Source: Microthyrium microscopicum
Taxonomy: Eukaryota > Ascomycota > Dothideomycetes > Microthyriales > Microthyriaceae
DNA: 64,000 nucleotides
Direction: 5' to 3'
Assembly (NCBI GenBank): GCA_010405405.1
Contig: MU004230.1
Location: forward strand, 827,744 to 891,743
Part shown: positions 1 to 11,879 of the stretch, piece by piece
Position numbering within the stretch: the stretch's first letter is position 1
Layout of the letters: each line of letters starts with the position of its first letter
Notes under the pieces: generated by a model
What the model was told of the DNA's origin: nothing
Seen by the model: only the letters and a program-made list of their open reading frames with translations
Database searches by the model: none
Program-made: the position numbers and the translations under genes

Positions 1-379
1 CATATTTCATTCGCTAACGTATCCTGCACAACGAAGCATGAGGCACAGTACTCAAGCCGCCAATCAATTACCTAGCCGCCAGGATGTGCATCGCCGCACT
101 GTACACCTTAACAAAACAAATCCATGGAGAGGATATGCAACTGCCAGCAAGTCCTATCCAATAGACAAGCGACTCGTGGCGTTGAGGGTCTCTCATCGCG
201 CAGTGAGAGTCGGCCGATGGACAAAATAGTAACGAACTCCCATCAGCTTCGCTTGCTCCCACAAACGCTCTTAAACAAAAGGTGCTATACAACTAAACTT
301 ATATCCGATAAAGTAAGCACCTTTGAACGCCCTGTATAGTAATTAAAACACTAGGTACCTAGGCATTGTGCCCGAAGCC
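1..379. other. Upstream stretch with no gene seen
   Basis: Only short open frames without protein-like character occur here. A palindromic CTAGGTACCTAG lies at about 351-362, a motif that recurs in other gaps of this window. The stretch could hold the promoter or further 5' exons of the ABC transporter that follows, but I could not identify them. Confidence 0.4.
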
Positions 380-651
380 GGAGTCTTGAAATCCTTCATA
401 ATACTCGTGGTGTTTTCCGGATATATCTCTTGTTCTACGAGCACTTTATCTAAATCCTTCCGGTTTGTCGAGAACAGCGATAATGGTCTTCTTCCAGTGG
501 GAATATACTTGTGACGAAATTTGGGTGAACATACTACCCTTTCCATCTTGTTCCAGATCATTTCGATATTGTGTTTACTAATTGACCAGGCTAGAACTCT
601 GCCACCGCTTCCTTCAATAGTTGTGCAACTCAATATCTTCCTGTCATTCCC
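380..651 (+). pseudogene. TMD0-like remnant or unresolved 5' exons of the ABC transporter
   Basis: In the +2 frame, hydrophobic peptides resemble the N-terminal membrane domain (TMD0) of fungal ABCC transporters. One is LKSFIILVVFSGYIS at about 386-430. Another runs from about 540 to 650 and contains DQARTLPPLPS, like the arginine-proline loop of that domain. Stops at 512 and 653 interrupt this frame, and the following ABC frame is +1. Either short introns that I could not place bridge these pieces, or the N-terminus has decayed. The assignment rests on resemblance remembered from the family, not an alignment. Confidence 0.35.
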
Positions 652-3600
652 TTGACCGTTGTTTGCATTATTTCTGTGCTGGCAGTAAAGAATGTAATCA
701 GGCGAACTCATGAGGCAACATGCCCGCAGAAGAGGTCTGAACGGAGTCCCGAAGATGTTTTGAGGCTCTACCAATGGCTTACATATAGCTGGGTTTGGCC
801 GCTTCTGAGAATTGGGCAAACAAGACAATTGCAGAAGAGCGATCTATGGGATCTACCATATGCTATCCAGACTCGCCACTTAGCCGAGTCAATCCAAAAA
901 ATCCATAGATCAACTACATTCAGAAGAATTCTGAAAGCAAATCTCTCGGATTGTTACATTCTGCTACCGGTTTATATTGGCGCTTTGGTTTGCGGTATGT
1001 ATGATCGATATATTGGCCGTGGCTACTTTCTAATGCTGATATCAGAACTTGCTCCACCTGTTCTACTTCGACAGCTTCTTATAAGCATGGAAGAGCCTGA
1101 TCGTGGAAATAGCATGCCTGTTTTGTACGCTGTTCTACTCTGCGCGAGTGCATTGGTTTATGCTCAGCTCGTAGTGCTGGAAATGTGTTTTGCATGGCGT
1201 TGTTATGAACGTGCTCATGGCCAGCTCACGATGCTGATATTTGAAAAGACATTGTCCAAGAAAATGATTATCAAGACTGAGGAATCGAGTTCAACAAACC
1301 AGCCGTCCCAGCTCCACGGAGGTCAAATTTACAGCTTAAACGCTCACGATGAAAAGAAGCAGGCGAAGGGATCTAAAATCAAAGGCTTACTCACCAAGAA
1401 GCTGCATTTATTGAGGGAGCTTTTTTGGACCTTTAGTCAACCAAATGCACAAGCGGCTGGTTCAGCCTCTGCTGGAAAAATTCTCAATCTCCTACGGTCT
1501 GATACACCTACGGTAGCAGCATCCTTTCGCAGAGGTCGAAGCCTGGTTAGAACACCATTCAAGCCAGTCATCTTAATTTGGTTAATCTGGAAACTGCTGG
1601 GTCCCTCATGCTTCCTCGGGCTTTTCATTGTTGCTGGAGCACAAATAAGTAACATGTTCCTGGCAAAGCTGTTGATTAAATGGAAACGCAACGAGAAGAA
1701 AGCCAAAGATCTACGAATACAGATTTGCTCGCAGTACTTAGATGTGATTCAGCATCTACGTTGGTACGCCTGGCAGGACACTTGGCTTGGAAAGGTTATG
1801 AAGATTCGTCAAGATGAACTTAACGTGCGACTCGTGAGATCCTGCCTCAGCCTCGTATCATCTTTTGTTGCGATCTGTGGTGGCCAACTCTTTCCGGTTG
1901 CTGCCTTCATCTCCTACACCTATCTTTCTGGACAGAAGTTGAGCGTCAGCTTAATTTTCCCTGCTTTACAGCTTTTTGGGCTTTTGAAAAGGTCACTAGA
2001 GAGTATTCCAGCTTGGATTAACAATCTATCGAATGCCTATATTGCAGTAGAAAGAATCGAAAGCTTCATGCAAGAGCCTGATCTGGAACGATTAGCCCCA
2101 ATCGAGTCCGAGGTGACCGATCCGGCAACTTTGGCACTAGAGAATTGCGACTTTGCTTGGCCAGGGCAGACCAAGCCAGTATTGAAAGGAATCAATCTGG
2201 TTATTCCTTTTGGCTTGACGATCGTGTACGGGCATATCGGGGCCGGGAAATCCGCGCTACTCAAGGCTCTGGTTGGTGAAATGGATCAACTAAGTGGTCA
2301 CTTTAATTCTGCTTATCTTCATCAACCCATTGGCTTCTGCTTTCAAAGTCCTTGGCTACAGAGCATGAGTATACGCGACAATATTCTCTTCGGGACACCA
2401 CTCGATGAAGCGCGATATCAAACGGTAACAAACTCATGTGCACTATTGCCTGACTTTGAAACATTTCCAGATGGTGACTTATCGTTGATTGGAGAAAAGT
2501 AAGTTGTGATCTTCCCCAAGTGGGTCTGTAATTGACGTGAGAGCAGTGGCATTGGACTTTCTGGAGGACAACGAGCAAGAGTTTCCTTGGCAAGAGCACT
2601 GTACAGTCGCTCGAGAATACTACTCTTGGACGACCCAATTTCGGCTTTGGATTACAAGACAGCACGGAAGATAGTTGCAGTTTGCTTCTCTCCAACAAAC
2701 GAACTTGCAAAAGGGCGAAAGATCGTATTGGTAACACATCGAATTGACTTAGTTGGGACTTTGGCAGAGCAATTTGTTGAAGTGAAAGACGGAGTGGTCG
2801 AGGTTCAAGGCCAAAGTCCGTTGGATTCTGACTTCGCCCTATCTAGTCAGCAATCTGGGATGAAAGATACAGAACTTCCCAATAAGGAGACTGATCATCG
2901 GATGAAGCCTACAGAGCAAAGTTCACCAAGAAAGTTCGTTGAAGACGAGAAGAGAAAAACTGAAGGTGTCGAACCGAAGGTTTTTCTGACCTTTGTATCC
3001 GCAGGTCAATTCTGGTGGATTTTCTTGTTAGTCATGCTTGCCATATCCAGAGCTTTTGCAATCGCTGAGCAATGGACGTACAAGGCTTGGGGCGAAGCTT
3101 ATGATAAGGACATCGAAATTTCGCAGATCAAAAGGAACCAAGACCATCCAGTATGGCGTCGCTTCTCACCATCGAATGCGATCGTGTCCTTCCCTTCTCC
3201 AAACGAGGATCTTCGACCTTGGATGATTCTCCTTTTGGCGATCAGCATAACCAACTGCATCGCTTTCACAGTCTACAATCTAAGCCAATTTATCGCCATT
3301 TACGCGACTACCAAATTCTACTTTGCAAAGGCTTTGAAGCGTATCACCAATGCCACATTCAGGTTTTACGATACCACTCCATCCGGCAGATTGCTAAACA
3401 GGATAACATCTGATGTTGATGTACTTGATACCGCTCTCAATCACCTAGGTAGTACATTCTACTCCATTGGAATATTCGCTACCTCGACCGCAGTCATTGC
3501 GTCAATCTCTCCCCTCTCTTTCATATCTGCTTTCGCACTAATGGCTCTTTACTTCTTCATATTCCAGCTGTATCTTCCTGCAACTCGAGATCTCTGTCGT

Positions 3601-4762
3601 CTTGAAGCCGCTTCCCTGAGCCCATTCTACACAATATTCGGCGAACTATTGCAAAATCAAGGCGCTGGTTTGACAACTGTACGTGCTCTAAATGGCAGGG
3701 AAATGTTATATAATCGAATTATCTCCATTGTGGACACATATCGGACCTACGTTCACTTTGACCACGCCCTTCAGCTCTGGCTCATGTTGAGATACGACTG
3801 TATCTCCGCTATAACAGCATTTCTCCTCACTATTCTTGCGTTAACGACGAATCTTTCGTCAGGAATGACGGCATTCCTTCTCCTCAACTCCAATTTATTC
3901 GTCACCGCAACTCGTTCTCTTTGTACAAGCATGTCGCGTTTGCAGAAAGAGCTTGTGTCGGTCGAAAGGATTGCCGAACTGCTTGAAACTGAGCAAGAAC
4001 CCAAGGGAAGTATGAAACCGCCAGCTTCATGGCCGAAATTTGGAAGTGAAATCAGATTGGACAAGGTCACGATTAAATATGCAGAGGACCTTGAACCAGT
4101 TTTGCACAATATTTCTCTGCGGATCCCGGCTGGATGGTATGTCTCGACCAACATACATATTGAAACAGTTTGGAACTAATGTCTCGGCTAGCATAACGGC
4201 CATCATTGGTCGAACAGGAAGCGGGAAATCTACCCTCGCCACGGCTTTGCTCAATATCGTGAAGCCTGAAACAGGTGGTGTGATTACAATCGACAATGTT
4301 TCTTTAGACGATATTGATGTTACAACCCTTCGACAGAGAGTAACTTATATCCCCCAGGACCCAGTACTTTTTGCTGGAACAATAAGGGGAAACCTTGACC
4401 CAATCAATGCTTATTCGGATGTCGAGTGCGAAGCCGTATTGGCACGCGTTGTTGCGTGTATTGGTCATTCCATAAACTGGACGATAGATTCGACAGTGGA
4501 ATCTAGGGGCCATAACTTTTCTCAAGGTCAGAGACAGGCCATCAGGATAGCTCGTGCGATCCTTAGGCGGAGTGCGGTTGTGATTATGGACGAAGCCATG
4601 TCAAGTATCGACGAAGAGACGGCCTCGAAGCTACAGCAGGTAATCAGGGAGCAACTCAGTGGAGCTACGATCGTTATGATAGCCCATAGAATGAATGCTG
4701 AAGGGACATCAGGAGCAGATCATCAGATTTTGCTTGAAGGCGGTAGAGTCATTAACAGTTGA
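652..4762 (+). CDS. ABCC-family (MRP-like) ABC transporter, N-terminus unresolved
   Basis: Full-type ABC exporter probably moving drugs or conjugates across the plasma or vacuolar membrane. Exons are 652-2498, 2547-4136 and 4192-4762, with introns of 48 and 55 bp. The protein starts in the linker (SPEDVL...QWLTYSW) typical of fungal ABCC proteins. Then come TMD1, NBD1 (Walker A GHIGAGKSA near 2230, signature LSGGQ near 2556, Walker B ILLLDD near 2620), TMD2, and NBD2 (Walker A GRTGSGKST near 4208, signature FSQGQ near 4518, Walker B VVIMDEA near 4580, H-loop AHR near 4682). The frame is open from 595 but has no upstream ATG, so position 652 is only a frame marker. The next in-frame ATG is far inside. 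The C-terminus ends right after GGRVINS, about 25 residues short of most relatives. The gene may be functional with undetected terminal exons, or an early pseudogene. Confidence 0.8.
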
Positions 4763-5022
4763 GTACAAAATCATCTTCAAGTGCTTAAGCCGGATCTCTC
4801 TATATCAGACTTGTTGTGATCGTAGAGAAAGCAGAAATGAAATTCAAGAGCAGTTTTTCAGGACAAACTCTGAGAACTATGGCACTGAGAGATGGCTCAT
4901 GATGAAGTTCAATGCGAGTACTGATGTCTCTATGTTGTGGGAAACTTTGTGGTGGAAACCACTGGAGCGTTGTAAGGATATTCTGCAAGGTATTTAGTCA
5001 TACATAAAATGTCATTATTCGA

Positions 5023-6090
5023 TCATTGCTGCCCATCATCATTATCGTTATTATCGTCATCGTCGTCCTGGTCACCATCATCTTCATCCTTCAAATATCT
5101 CTTAACATCTTTCAGATCATGATGTCCACGATATTGGCCCATTTTCTGCGCCTTGGCCCTCTCAATTCTCTTCTTATGTCGCTCTTCAGACCTCTCACAG
5201 ACTTCAGCGTGCTCATGCTTCGCCTCCCTATACTCTTTGATTTCATCGTACGCACTCTTGATCCAGATTGCTGCAATGCCTACATCCGCTGCAGTTCTCC
5301 ACGTGGCGTTTTTCTTCTTCTTGTCCGCCTGACCTTCCGTGATCTCGCCTTCTGCTTCCTCCTTATGCCGTAGTTTCGTCTTCTCCATTGTTTCATGAGC
5401 TCCGTGGACAGCGTGGATGGTTGCGACGCCGGCGAGACCGATGGCGCCCCATTTCTTCCATTTGGCTTTCTTTTTAATCTTTTCGTCATCGTCAGTACAG
5501 CCAAGATCTGACGAAGAATCCGAGGAGGATGAATTGTTGCCGTTTTGTTGGCCACTTCGTTGGCCATTCTGTTTCGACTGTTGGCGCCGCTGGCCTTGAT
5601 CTTGGTTGCCTTGCGCTTGTCTTCGAGAACGAGGAGGAACGGAGCCTTCGCTGTCATAATCATCTTCGCGATTTCTAGGGACACGCCTTCTTATTATTCG
5701 TCTTGGAGGCAATGGCTCGTCGTTGTATTGACCTTGGAGGTATGGCTGTTCTCTCCTTTGTGCGCGCCTGATCGGCGCTGGCCCTTCGCTATCGTAGTCA
5801 TCTTGTTGAAATCGATCACCTCTTCGGACTCGTCTTCTGGTTGGCGGCGCTCTGCTGCGATAAGGTATCGGAAAGGAGTCTTGGTCTAATGAGCTTGTTC
5901 GGCGAATATATCCTGGTCGTGATAATGGTATCAGGGGAAGATCAGGGTCTTTAGGCTTCTCTAAAAATTCGAGAGGTAAATCTGTCGGTAGATCACTGGG
6001 CGCCGGTCCTAGAATTCGGTCACCAGGCTGAATATCGGACACTTTGACCTTAAGAAGTGTCGTAGTAGTGGGTCTCGAACTTCGCGACAT
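5023..6090 (-). CDS. Basic, disordered DUF3824-like protein
   Basis: Single-exon protein of 355 residues with unknown function. The N-terminal half is low complexity and arginine-rich, with DDYDSEG occurring twice. It is followed by glutamine/asparagine- and serine-rich stretches. The conserved part (about 205-310) has two small hydrophobic segments, WKKWGAIGLAGVATIHA and AADVGIAAIWIKSAYDE, separated by a charged stretch. This arrangement resembles fungal DUF3824 proteins. The C-terminus is strongly acidic (runs of D and N). Start is the ATG at 6088-6090, and the stop is 260 bp from the convergent ABC transporter. Family assignment is from memory; no catalytic motif is visible. Confidence 0.7.
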   Translation of the reverse strand: MSRSSRPTTTTLLKVKVSDIQPGDRILGPAPSDLPTDLPLEFLEKPKDPDLPLIPLSRPGYIRRTSSLDQDSFPIPYRSRAPPTRRRVRRGDRFQQDDYDSEGPAPIRRAQRREQPYLQGQYNDEPLPPRRIIRRRVPRNREDDYDSEGSVPPRSRRQAQGNQDQGQRRQQSKQNGQRSGQQNGNNSSSSDSSSDLGCTDDDEKIKKKAKWKKWGAIGLAGVATIHAVHGAHETMEKTKLRHKEEAEGEITEGQADKKKKNATWRTAADVGIAAIWIKSAYDEIKEYREAKHEHAEVCERSEERHKKRIERAKAQKMGQYRGHHDLKDVKRYLKDEDDGDQDDDDDNNDNDDGQQ

Positions 6091-6576
6091 TGGATTGGAT
6101 CTTCAAAAGTAGTCTACAAAGGTACCAGTGAGGTTTTAATTGCTTGGCTGTCTTGGCTTTTCAAGAACAGCATTGAGCGTTGAGCAGATCGTTTGCTAAA
6201 GGGATGAAAGTGGGTCGATCGACATATGACGTCGGATACCCTAGTTTATCAGGCTGAGATAACAAAGTTGGAAGTGGATGTTTCACCGCCGGTTATGGCA
6301 CTAAACCTGCAGGAGATTAAGCACAAAACATAAACCTCGTATAGAAAATAGGCTAGTTTATAGTACAATTTAACGTTATGTTTTGAAACAACTTCATTAT
6401 ACTCCTCATAGGAACACTATTTGTGCGAACTCTCCTCCGCCTCGCTGCGGTAGTTCGTACATGTAGTATTCATTCCTCACCACTATATTGGTGTTGCTCG
6501 TATTTTGCTTTAGTATAACAATTACTGGAGCTACTTGGGCAGTCTTTATGGCGACAGACGTAATAGGTTAGTAGCC
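6091..6576. other. Intergenic gap, nothing coding seen
   Basis: Between two minus-strand genes, this 486 bp must hold the 3' end of the HET-domain gene and the promoter of the DUF3824-like gene. It has AT-rich tracts and no convincing open frame. Confidence 0.5.
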
Positions 6577-8430
6577 TCATGCCGATGAGAGAACCTCGTC
6601 GTCACCAACACATTTGGTATCACAGTTACTAGCAAGAGCGTCACATCCAGGAAGTACGGGCAACTGCTCTTGGTCATCGAAATCATCTCCTGAACGAGAA
6701 TGCTCCCAAAGGGCGATGAAGCCAGTGCCAGTCATTGCCAAAGTGCCATGTGACGTATCCAGACCAAGATGAGCTTCATATCTGAGATGCTCTGTTTTAG
6801 CATTGACAAGTCGATCGGCCCAAGGCGATGGCTGTATGTTAGAAAGTGCAGCTCTCAGCATCGCATCTGCTTTTTCCGCCTCTGTAGAGGACGAATCTTG
6901 CAACTTCCAAGCCAAGGTGATATTGTCAAGAGGAAAGCCGGTATACAGTCCTTCTAGTTCCCCAGAATTTTCGTGGAAGAGGAGAGCAATATCGGGCCTC
7001 ATGCACAACAGGCGGAAAACGGGATGTTTAGGCGTCGTTGAGCCTCCAGAGATCGGTCCTTCATGGCGTGTTCTGAGTTTGTAACCTGTCGGCAGGTAAC
7101 GGCGCAACGAATAGCTAATCAAAGGGCCGTAACGAATGTCGTGATACCAGTTCACTTCATTGTATAATAGGCTGATCTGATTTCTTTCATCTGGGTTGCA
7201 AGACAAATGATGTAGATCGGAACTGCTGAGTCTGAGGACCTTGGTCAATACAGAGGCCGCGCTGAATATTGACTGTTCATAAATGTCACTGAAATATTGC
7301 AATGCAGTCTCGAAAAGCCATTTTTTGTCCTTTTGATAGTCGATAGGAAAAGATAATCCATTGCGCACCAATCCCAGCAGGCCGTAAAGCCTGTCACGGT
7401 CATCTGCACATTTGGCCGATTGGAACTTGATACTGAGCTCCCAGAGAAATCGTTTGTCATTCAACGTTGTGTTGTCAAAATCTGTGAGCTTCATGGCGTG
7501 ATGTGTCTTGAGAGTTGTATGCGCTTGAGCCAGCCTCAGTGCAGGACTTGCCGCAAGGGCCTCAATTGTCTTCTTCAGCTGCTGAATGCTGTCTTCACGA
7601 TCGTGGTAGGCAATCTGTTCCAACTCGCAATATGCAAAGCAATACAAAATGTCGAAATTCAGCTCAACGTCTCTCAACCAGATCAGGGTGCGCTTGGCTA
7701 AAAGCACTTCTTGAACGATCCAAAGCCGCTCAAAGTATGGAGCTTGACATAAAAACAGCAGTTGCTTCCAAAAAAGAACATATTCCTTATCACCAATGGG
7801 CTGATCTAACCACGGCCATCCTCGCTTTTTGTGGTGCCAGTTTCTTGGATCTCTCAAAATCCTCTTATGCGGAAAATTCTGCAGCTGCTGGTAGGCGTAG
7901 GTCTCACGAGACCAGCGATCATCGAGCCATATGATGACTTGCTGCGCATGTAGATAAATTTGATCCATCATGCGCACTTGGCTGCTTTTCTCACTATCGT
8001 CTGACTGATTGATCGAAATGGCATCTATCCAGTAAGATTGAGAAACATCCTTTTTTCGAGCTGTGTCTAGGAATCTCCAGAGATTCTTTCGGACCAAGAA
8101 CTGCTCACCATTGATCTCAATAGGATGATCCGCATTGGCAGTCCCCCAGGTGTATGACAGGGCATTGTATTCGGCATTGGTATTGCAATGACTGAGAGTG
8201 CATCTGATGCCGTCGTTATCTGCGCCCGGCAGGATTTTCAAAAGCCGGATGGGGTTACTCTCATCTTTGTTGATTGGAGTATATGTAAAGGTATCCTGTT
8301 GGCAGGGAGCTGCATTGGACGTCTCCTTCCTTCCAGATCGCGGTGCTCTTTTTGAAAGTTTGCTTTGGGGGACCTGAAATGGGCTGGAAGGTTCGTTCAA
8401 ACTTCCACGAGCTGTATTATGACTCTCCAT
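6577..8430 (-). CDS. HET domain protein (heterokaryon incompatibility family)
   Basis: Intronless protein of 617 residues. HET proteins act as cytosolic executors or sensors of non-self recognition and programmed cell death after hyphal fusion, and filamentous ascomycetes carry many copies. The HET core lies at about 85-240: EYNALSYTWG, then SYWIDAISINQSD, then QVRMMDQIYLHAQQVIIWL, then FERLWIVQEVLLA. The downstream CADDRDRLYGLLGL block is also typical. No NACHT, ankyrin or WD repeats follow, so this is the plain HET type with a specific C-terminal half. The 54 N-terminal residues are polar and probably disordered. Partner and allelic specificity cannot be read from sequence. Confidence 0.92.
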   Translation of the reverse strand: MESHNTARGSLNEPSSPFQVPQSKLSKRAPRSGRKETSNAAPCQQDTFTYTPINKDESNPIRLLKILPGADNDGIRCTLSHCNTNAEYNALSYTWGTANADHPIEINGEQFLVRKNLWRFLDTARKKDVSQSYWIDAISINQSDDSEKSSQVRMMDQIYLHAQQVIIWLDDRWSRETYAYQQLQNFPHKRILRDPRNWHHKKRGWPWLDQPIGDKEYVLFWKQLLFLCQAPYFERLWIVQEVLLAKRTLIWLRDVELNFDILYCFAYCELEQIAYHDREDSIQQLKKTIEALAASPALRLAQAHTTLKTHHAMKLTDFDNTTLNDKRFLWELSIKFQSAKCADDRDRLYGLLGLVRNGLSFPIDYQKDKKWLFETALQYFSDIYEQSIFSAASVLTKVLRLSSSDLHHLSCNPDERNQISLLYNEVNWYHDIRYGPLISYSLRRYLPTGYKLRTRHEGPISGGSTTPKHPVFRLLCMRPDIALLFHENSGELEGLYTGFPLDNITLAWKLQDSSSTEAEKADAMLRAALSNIQPSPWADRLVNAKTEHLRYEAHLGLDTSHGTLAMTGTGFIALWEHSRSGDDFDDQEQLPVLPGCDALASNCDTKCVGDDEVLSSA

Positions 8431-9440
8431 GTCGACCGAGTGCGTTCACTGGTCCGAGGATGGTATTCTAAAATGCAATGAGAGAGAGATACTGTACATA
8501 GCACATCGACAGTGAAGAGGTTAATGTCTCCAACGTTCGAGCTAGAATTATCTAGGAAGCATTACTCGCTTTCAGCCTGCTGCAAATCCGCCACTTAGAG
8601 GCAGACTAGAGATGTGGCGGTCACCCGAAAGAAAGTTCTGAATAGGTCCAGAGGCCAAGTTTTGGTGTTCTGCAAGAACTCACCATGGAAAGGTGCGCAT
8701 TTGCTGGTTCACGCAGGTAGACGTTTGCAATCAGTCAAACCGTGAAAGGTGAAGTCCACCAGACTCGAGATGCGCTTTACCACATCCGGATACGGCATCG
8801 GAAATCCACAATCCGCGGCTCTGCGTCAAACGCCACAAAACTGGTCCCGATATCCCCGGGCGGATGGGGTCTGACCTAAACGCCATTTTGATGTTCACGT
8901 GCCGACGAATGTGGAAATACCGCAGATGAAAGCCAACGAATGAGCGAAACGAGATTCGAATGCGCCAACCTGAGAGGACAGATTTGAAGAGATCCAAGGC
9001 GAGAGGTTGGCGTGGGGTAGCAGATTTTACGATTAGATCAGAGAAAAATACCATTTTCTGAAGATGACAGATGTATATTCGAGGAATTGGTCCCGAAAGA
9101 AAACAATTCGGGTTGTCTGAAGTCGCGTAGACAAGGCTGAGAAAAAGCCACGGAGAAGCTAGAATTTCGCAAGTGGATAGAGTTCGATGGTTTTGGTAAC
9201 CAATGAAACTGCCAAAACAGACACGATGGTTTCTCAAAAAATCGAGATTATATGCCATCGATTTTGAATTTTGTACTTTGCTGCAGTGGGCCATGTCGTG
9301 CCATCAGGGTTGAACGGCATGATTGTTCCTTGCTTCAACGTAGTGGCCTCGGTGAGCTCCCTGTGAATGCATAGGGCGGTGAACAGGTCGCGCAAAATGT
9401 AGTAGCACGATGAGGGGTTCTGATATCTAGAGCTTCCGGG

Positions 9441-9470
9441 CGATGGCAGGCGATGGCAAGCGATGGCAGT
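9441..9470. repeat. 10-bp tandem repeat, three copies
   Basis: Three successive copies of CGATGGCA followed by a variable dinucleotide (GG, AG, GT). This is direct sequence observation; no function is inferred. Confidence 0.85.
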
Positions 9471-10258
9471 TGAGATGTATGTGTCCGTCCAGTGGACTGT
9501 TGTGGCCTGCAAGCGTGGGCACCAGTCTGGTAGCAGCATAAAGGTCACATTGCCAGGACGAGCCACTGATCAAGGGGAATCCAAGGTTCAATGCGCCCGG
9601 GACGAGAGCCGCGGTATGGAATTGGATACTGGGAGAAGTGTTATTAGTCACTGGGCGTCGTCAATGGATGTGCAATAAGGCGGTCAGATATTGCGTATCA
9701 GAATTGGCCTGGTGGTCGACAAATTTAGTTGTGGCTGTGGTTGTCTTGTGCCGTGCAAGAAGCTAGATACCGGAGTACCTACGACAGAGTGAAGTACATA
9801 GGGAGTAAGTAAGAACAGAGGGCACACCTTAATGATTGCAATGCTAGGCAGATCATTCTATGTGGACGGAGATGACCATGGTGGCATTGTGTTTAGCAGA
9901 AGGCGAATTGGCAATAACTGTCGCGAGAGTGGTAGTAACTTGATCTCGATAACTGTCAGCCGCGCCTAGTACTCAGTTTCAGTGCCTGACAGGGTCGCAT
10001 TGAAATTTGGCAGTACCGAGTAGTACGAAGTAGTATCGTTGTATCAGCAGGCGCAAGCTATGGATCTTCGAAAATGTTATTACAGCGACGTTACAATCTG
10101 CGATCTGGAAATTAACTACTTGTGCATACTTTGGGTCTATTATTATACTGGCGCGCCTTCTAATAACCGGTTCGTTGTAACTATTTTGTAGTATTATATT
10201 TGCAGGACTAAAGAAACCATGTGCAGTGCTCTCACTGCTCTGGGAACAAGCTTGAGTG

Positions 10259-10282
10259 GGAAGGAAGGAAGGAAGGAAGGAA
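10259..10282. repeat. (GGAA)6 microsatellite
   Basis: Six perfect GGAA units about 290 bp before the GDP-mannose pyrophosphorylase start codon. Confidence 0.9.
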
Positions 10283-10420
10283 CCACCACATGAGGCGCCT
10301 TCCGCATTTTAGCACAAGTAGCTTCCTTTTGTGACCCACGAATTACTGGCCAGACCCTGAACTGTGAACAACCCTTTCCAGTTTTCAACACGACTTAAAA
10401 GCCAACTGCCACGCGGCTAC

Positions 10421-10570
10421 ATTTCTCCTTCTTTTCTCTCTGAATCCTCTCACCAACTTCAATTCTCCCAATTGCTTCAATTGCTCCATCTATTCATCCA
10501 CACACTTGCTCTTCATATCCCAAATACTCCAACCCCTATCTCGACATCACACTCTACACACACCAACATC
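10421..10570 (+). promoter_or_regulatory. Pyrimidine-rich leader of GDP-mannose pyrophosphorylase
   Basis: About 150 bp of strongly C/T-rich sequence immediately before the ATG. Such tracts are common in promoters and 5' leaders of highly expressed filamentous fungal genes. The transcription start is not determinable here. Confidence 0.5.
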
Positions 10571-11879
10571 ATGAAGGGTACCTGCAGCTTATCCACCCAA
10601 AAGGACACCACGATGTTAACCGTTTCATAGCTCTTATTCTCGTCGGCGGCTTTGGCACGCGCCTGCGGCCTTTGGTACCAATGCCTTGCTCCAGTCTTGC
10701 GATTCCTTGTCTGACAGCATATAGACCCTCACCCTCCCAAAACCCCTAGTCGAGTTTGGAAACAAGCCCATGATAGAACACCAAATTGCTGCTCTCGCAG
10801 AAGCTGGTGTCACCGATATTGTTCTCGCCGTCAACTATCGCCCAGAGATTATGACAAAAGAACTGGAGAAGGTAAAGAATCTAGGCCCCCTTGAGCCCCT
10901 CCAAGGTCTGATTAAATTCGCAGTTTGAGGAACAATTCGGCGTAAACATTGAATTTTCCTTAGAGCCAGAACCACTTGGCACTGCCGGTCCTCTCAAACT
11001 CGCCGAGAAAACTCTGCGCAAAGACAATTCTCCCATCCTAGTCCTCAACAGCGACGTTATCTGCGATTATCCCTTCAAGAAGTTGATTGAGTTCCATAAA
11101 TCACATGGCGGCGAGGGTACAATTATAGTTACAAAGGTCGAGGAACCCTCAAAATACGGTGTCGTGGTTCACAAAGCTGGCCACTCATCATGCATCGACC
11201 GATTCGTTGAGAAACCTGTTGAGTTCGTCGGCAACCGTATCAATGCCGGCATTTACATCCTCAATCCAAGCGTGATTGATCGCATTGAGCTGCGACCAAC
11301 CAGCATTGAGACCGAGGTCTTCCCAGCCATGTGCAATGATGAGCAATTACACTCTTTCGATTTGGAAGGATACTGGATGGATGTCGGTCAACCCAAGGAT
11401 TTCCTTTCAGGCACTTGTCTCTACCTGCAAAGCCTGAACAAGAAAAATCCCAAACTTCTCGTCCCATCAACAGAGCCATTTGTGTATGGAGGCAATGTCA
11501 TGGTGCACCCAACCGCTAAGATTGGCAACAACTGCCGGATCGGCCCAAATGTTACTATCGGTCCCAATGTGGTGGTTGGTGATGGTGTGCGCATACAGCG
11601 CAGTGTCGTTCTCAAGGGTAGCAAGATCAAGGATCATGCTTGGGTGAAAAGCACCATTGTTGGCTGGAATAGCACCATCGGCCGCTGGGCTCGCCTAGAA
11701 AATGTCACAGTGCTTGGTGACGATGTTACCATTCGCGACGAAATCTACGTCAATGGCGGTTCCATTCTGCCACACAAGGAGATCAAGGCTAACATTGACT
11801 GTAAGTTCAAATTATCTAGAACAAGCCCCCAAAGAAAATCCCGTGCTAATGTACAATAGCTCCTTCCATCATCATGTAA
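10571..11879 (+). CDS. mpg1: Mannose-1-phosphate guanylyltransferase (GDP-mannose pyrophosphorylase)
   Basis: Makes GDP-mannose from mannose-1-phosphate and GTP in the cytosol, supplying N- and O-glycosylation, GPI anchors and cell-wall mannan. Exons are 10571-10577, 10631-10674, 10725-10871, 10924-11800 and 11860-11879, giving 364 residues, as in other fungi. The first coding exon is only 7 nt (ATGAAGG). Splicing yields [16 protein letters not shown], the nucleotide-binding signature. Other landmarks are [43 protein letters not shown], and a C-terminal left-handed helix of hexapeptides ([20 protein letters not shown]). The end SPSIIM replaces the usual VPAIIM, and a few other positions differ from the canonical sequence as I remember it. 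It could be the single ortholog or a slightly diverged paralog. Confidence 0.95.

Larger units (their letters stand above)
8431..10420. other. Long gap without a convincing gene
   Basis: Holds the HET gene promoter and about 1.5 kb with only random-looking frames. The longest is 187 codons on the minus strand at 8731-9294, with no domain-like pattern and many W, R and S codons. A decamer repeat (9441-9470) and a GGAA microsatellite (10259-10282) lie here. No hidden exon series was found. Confidence 0.5.

Noticed and set aside
8731-9294. 187-codon minus-strand open frame
   Set aside because: Composition and lack of any hydrophobic, repeat or motif pattern look like chance; flanking frames are equally random and no splice partners extend it.
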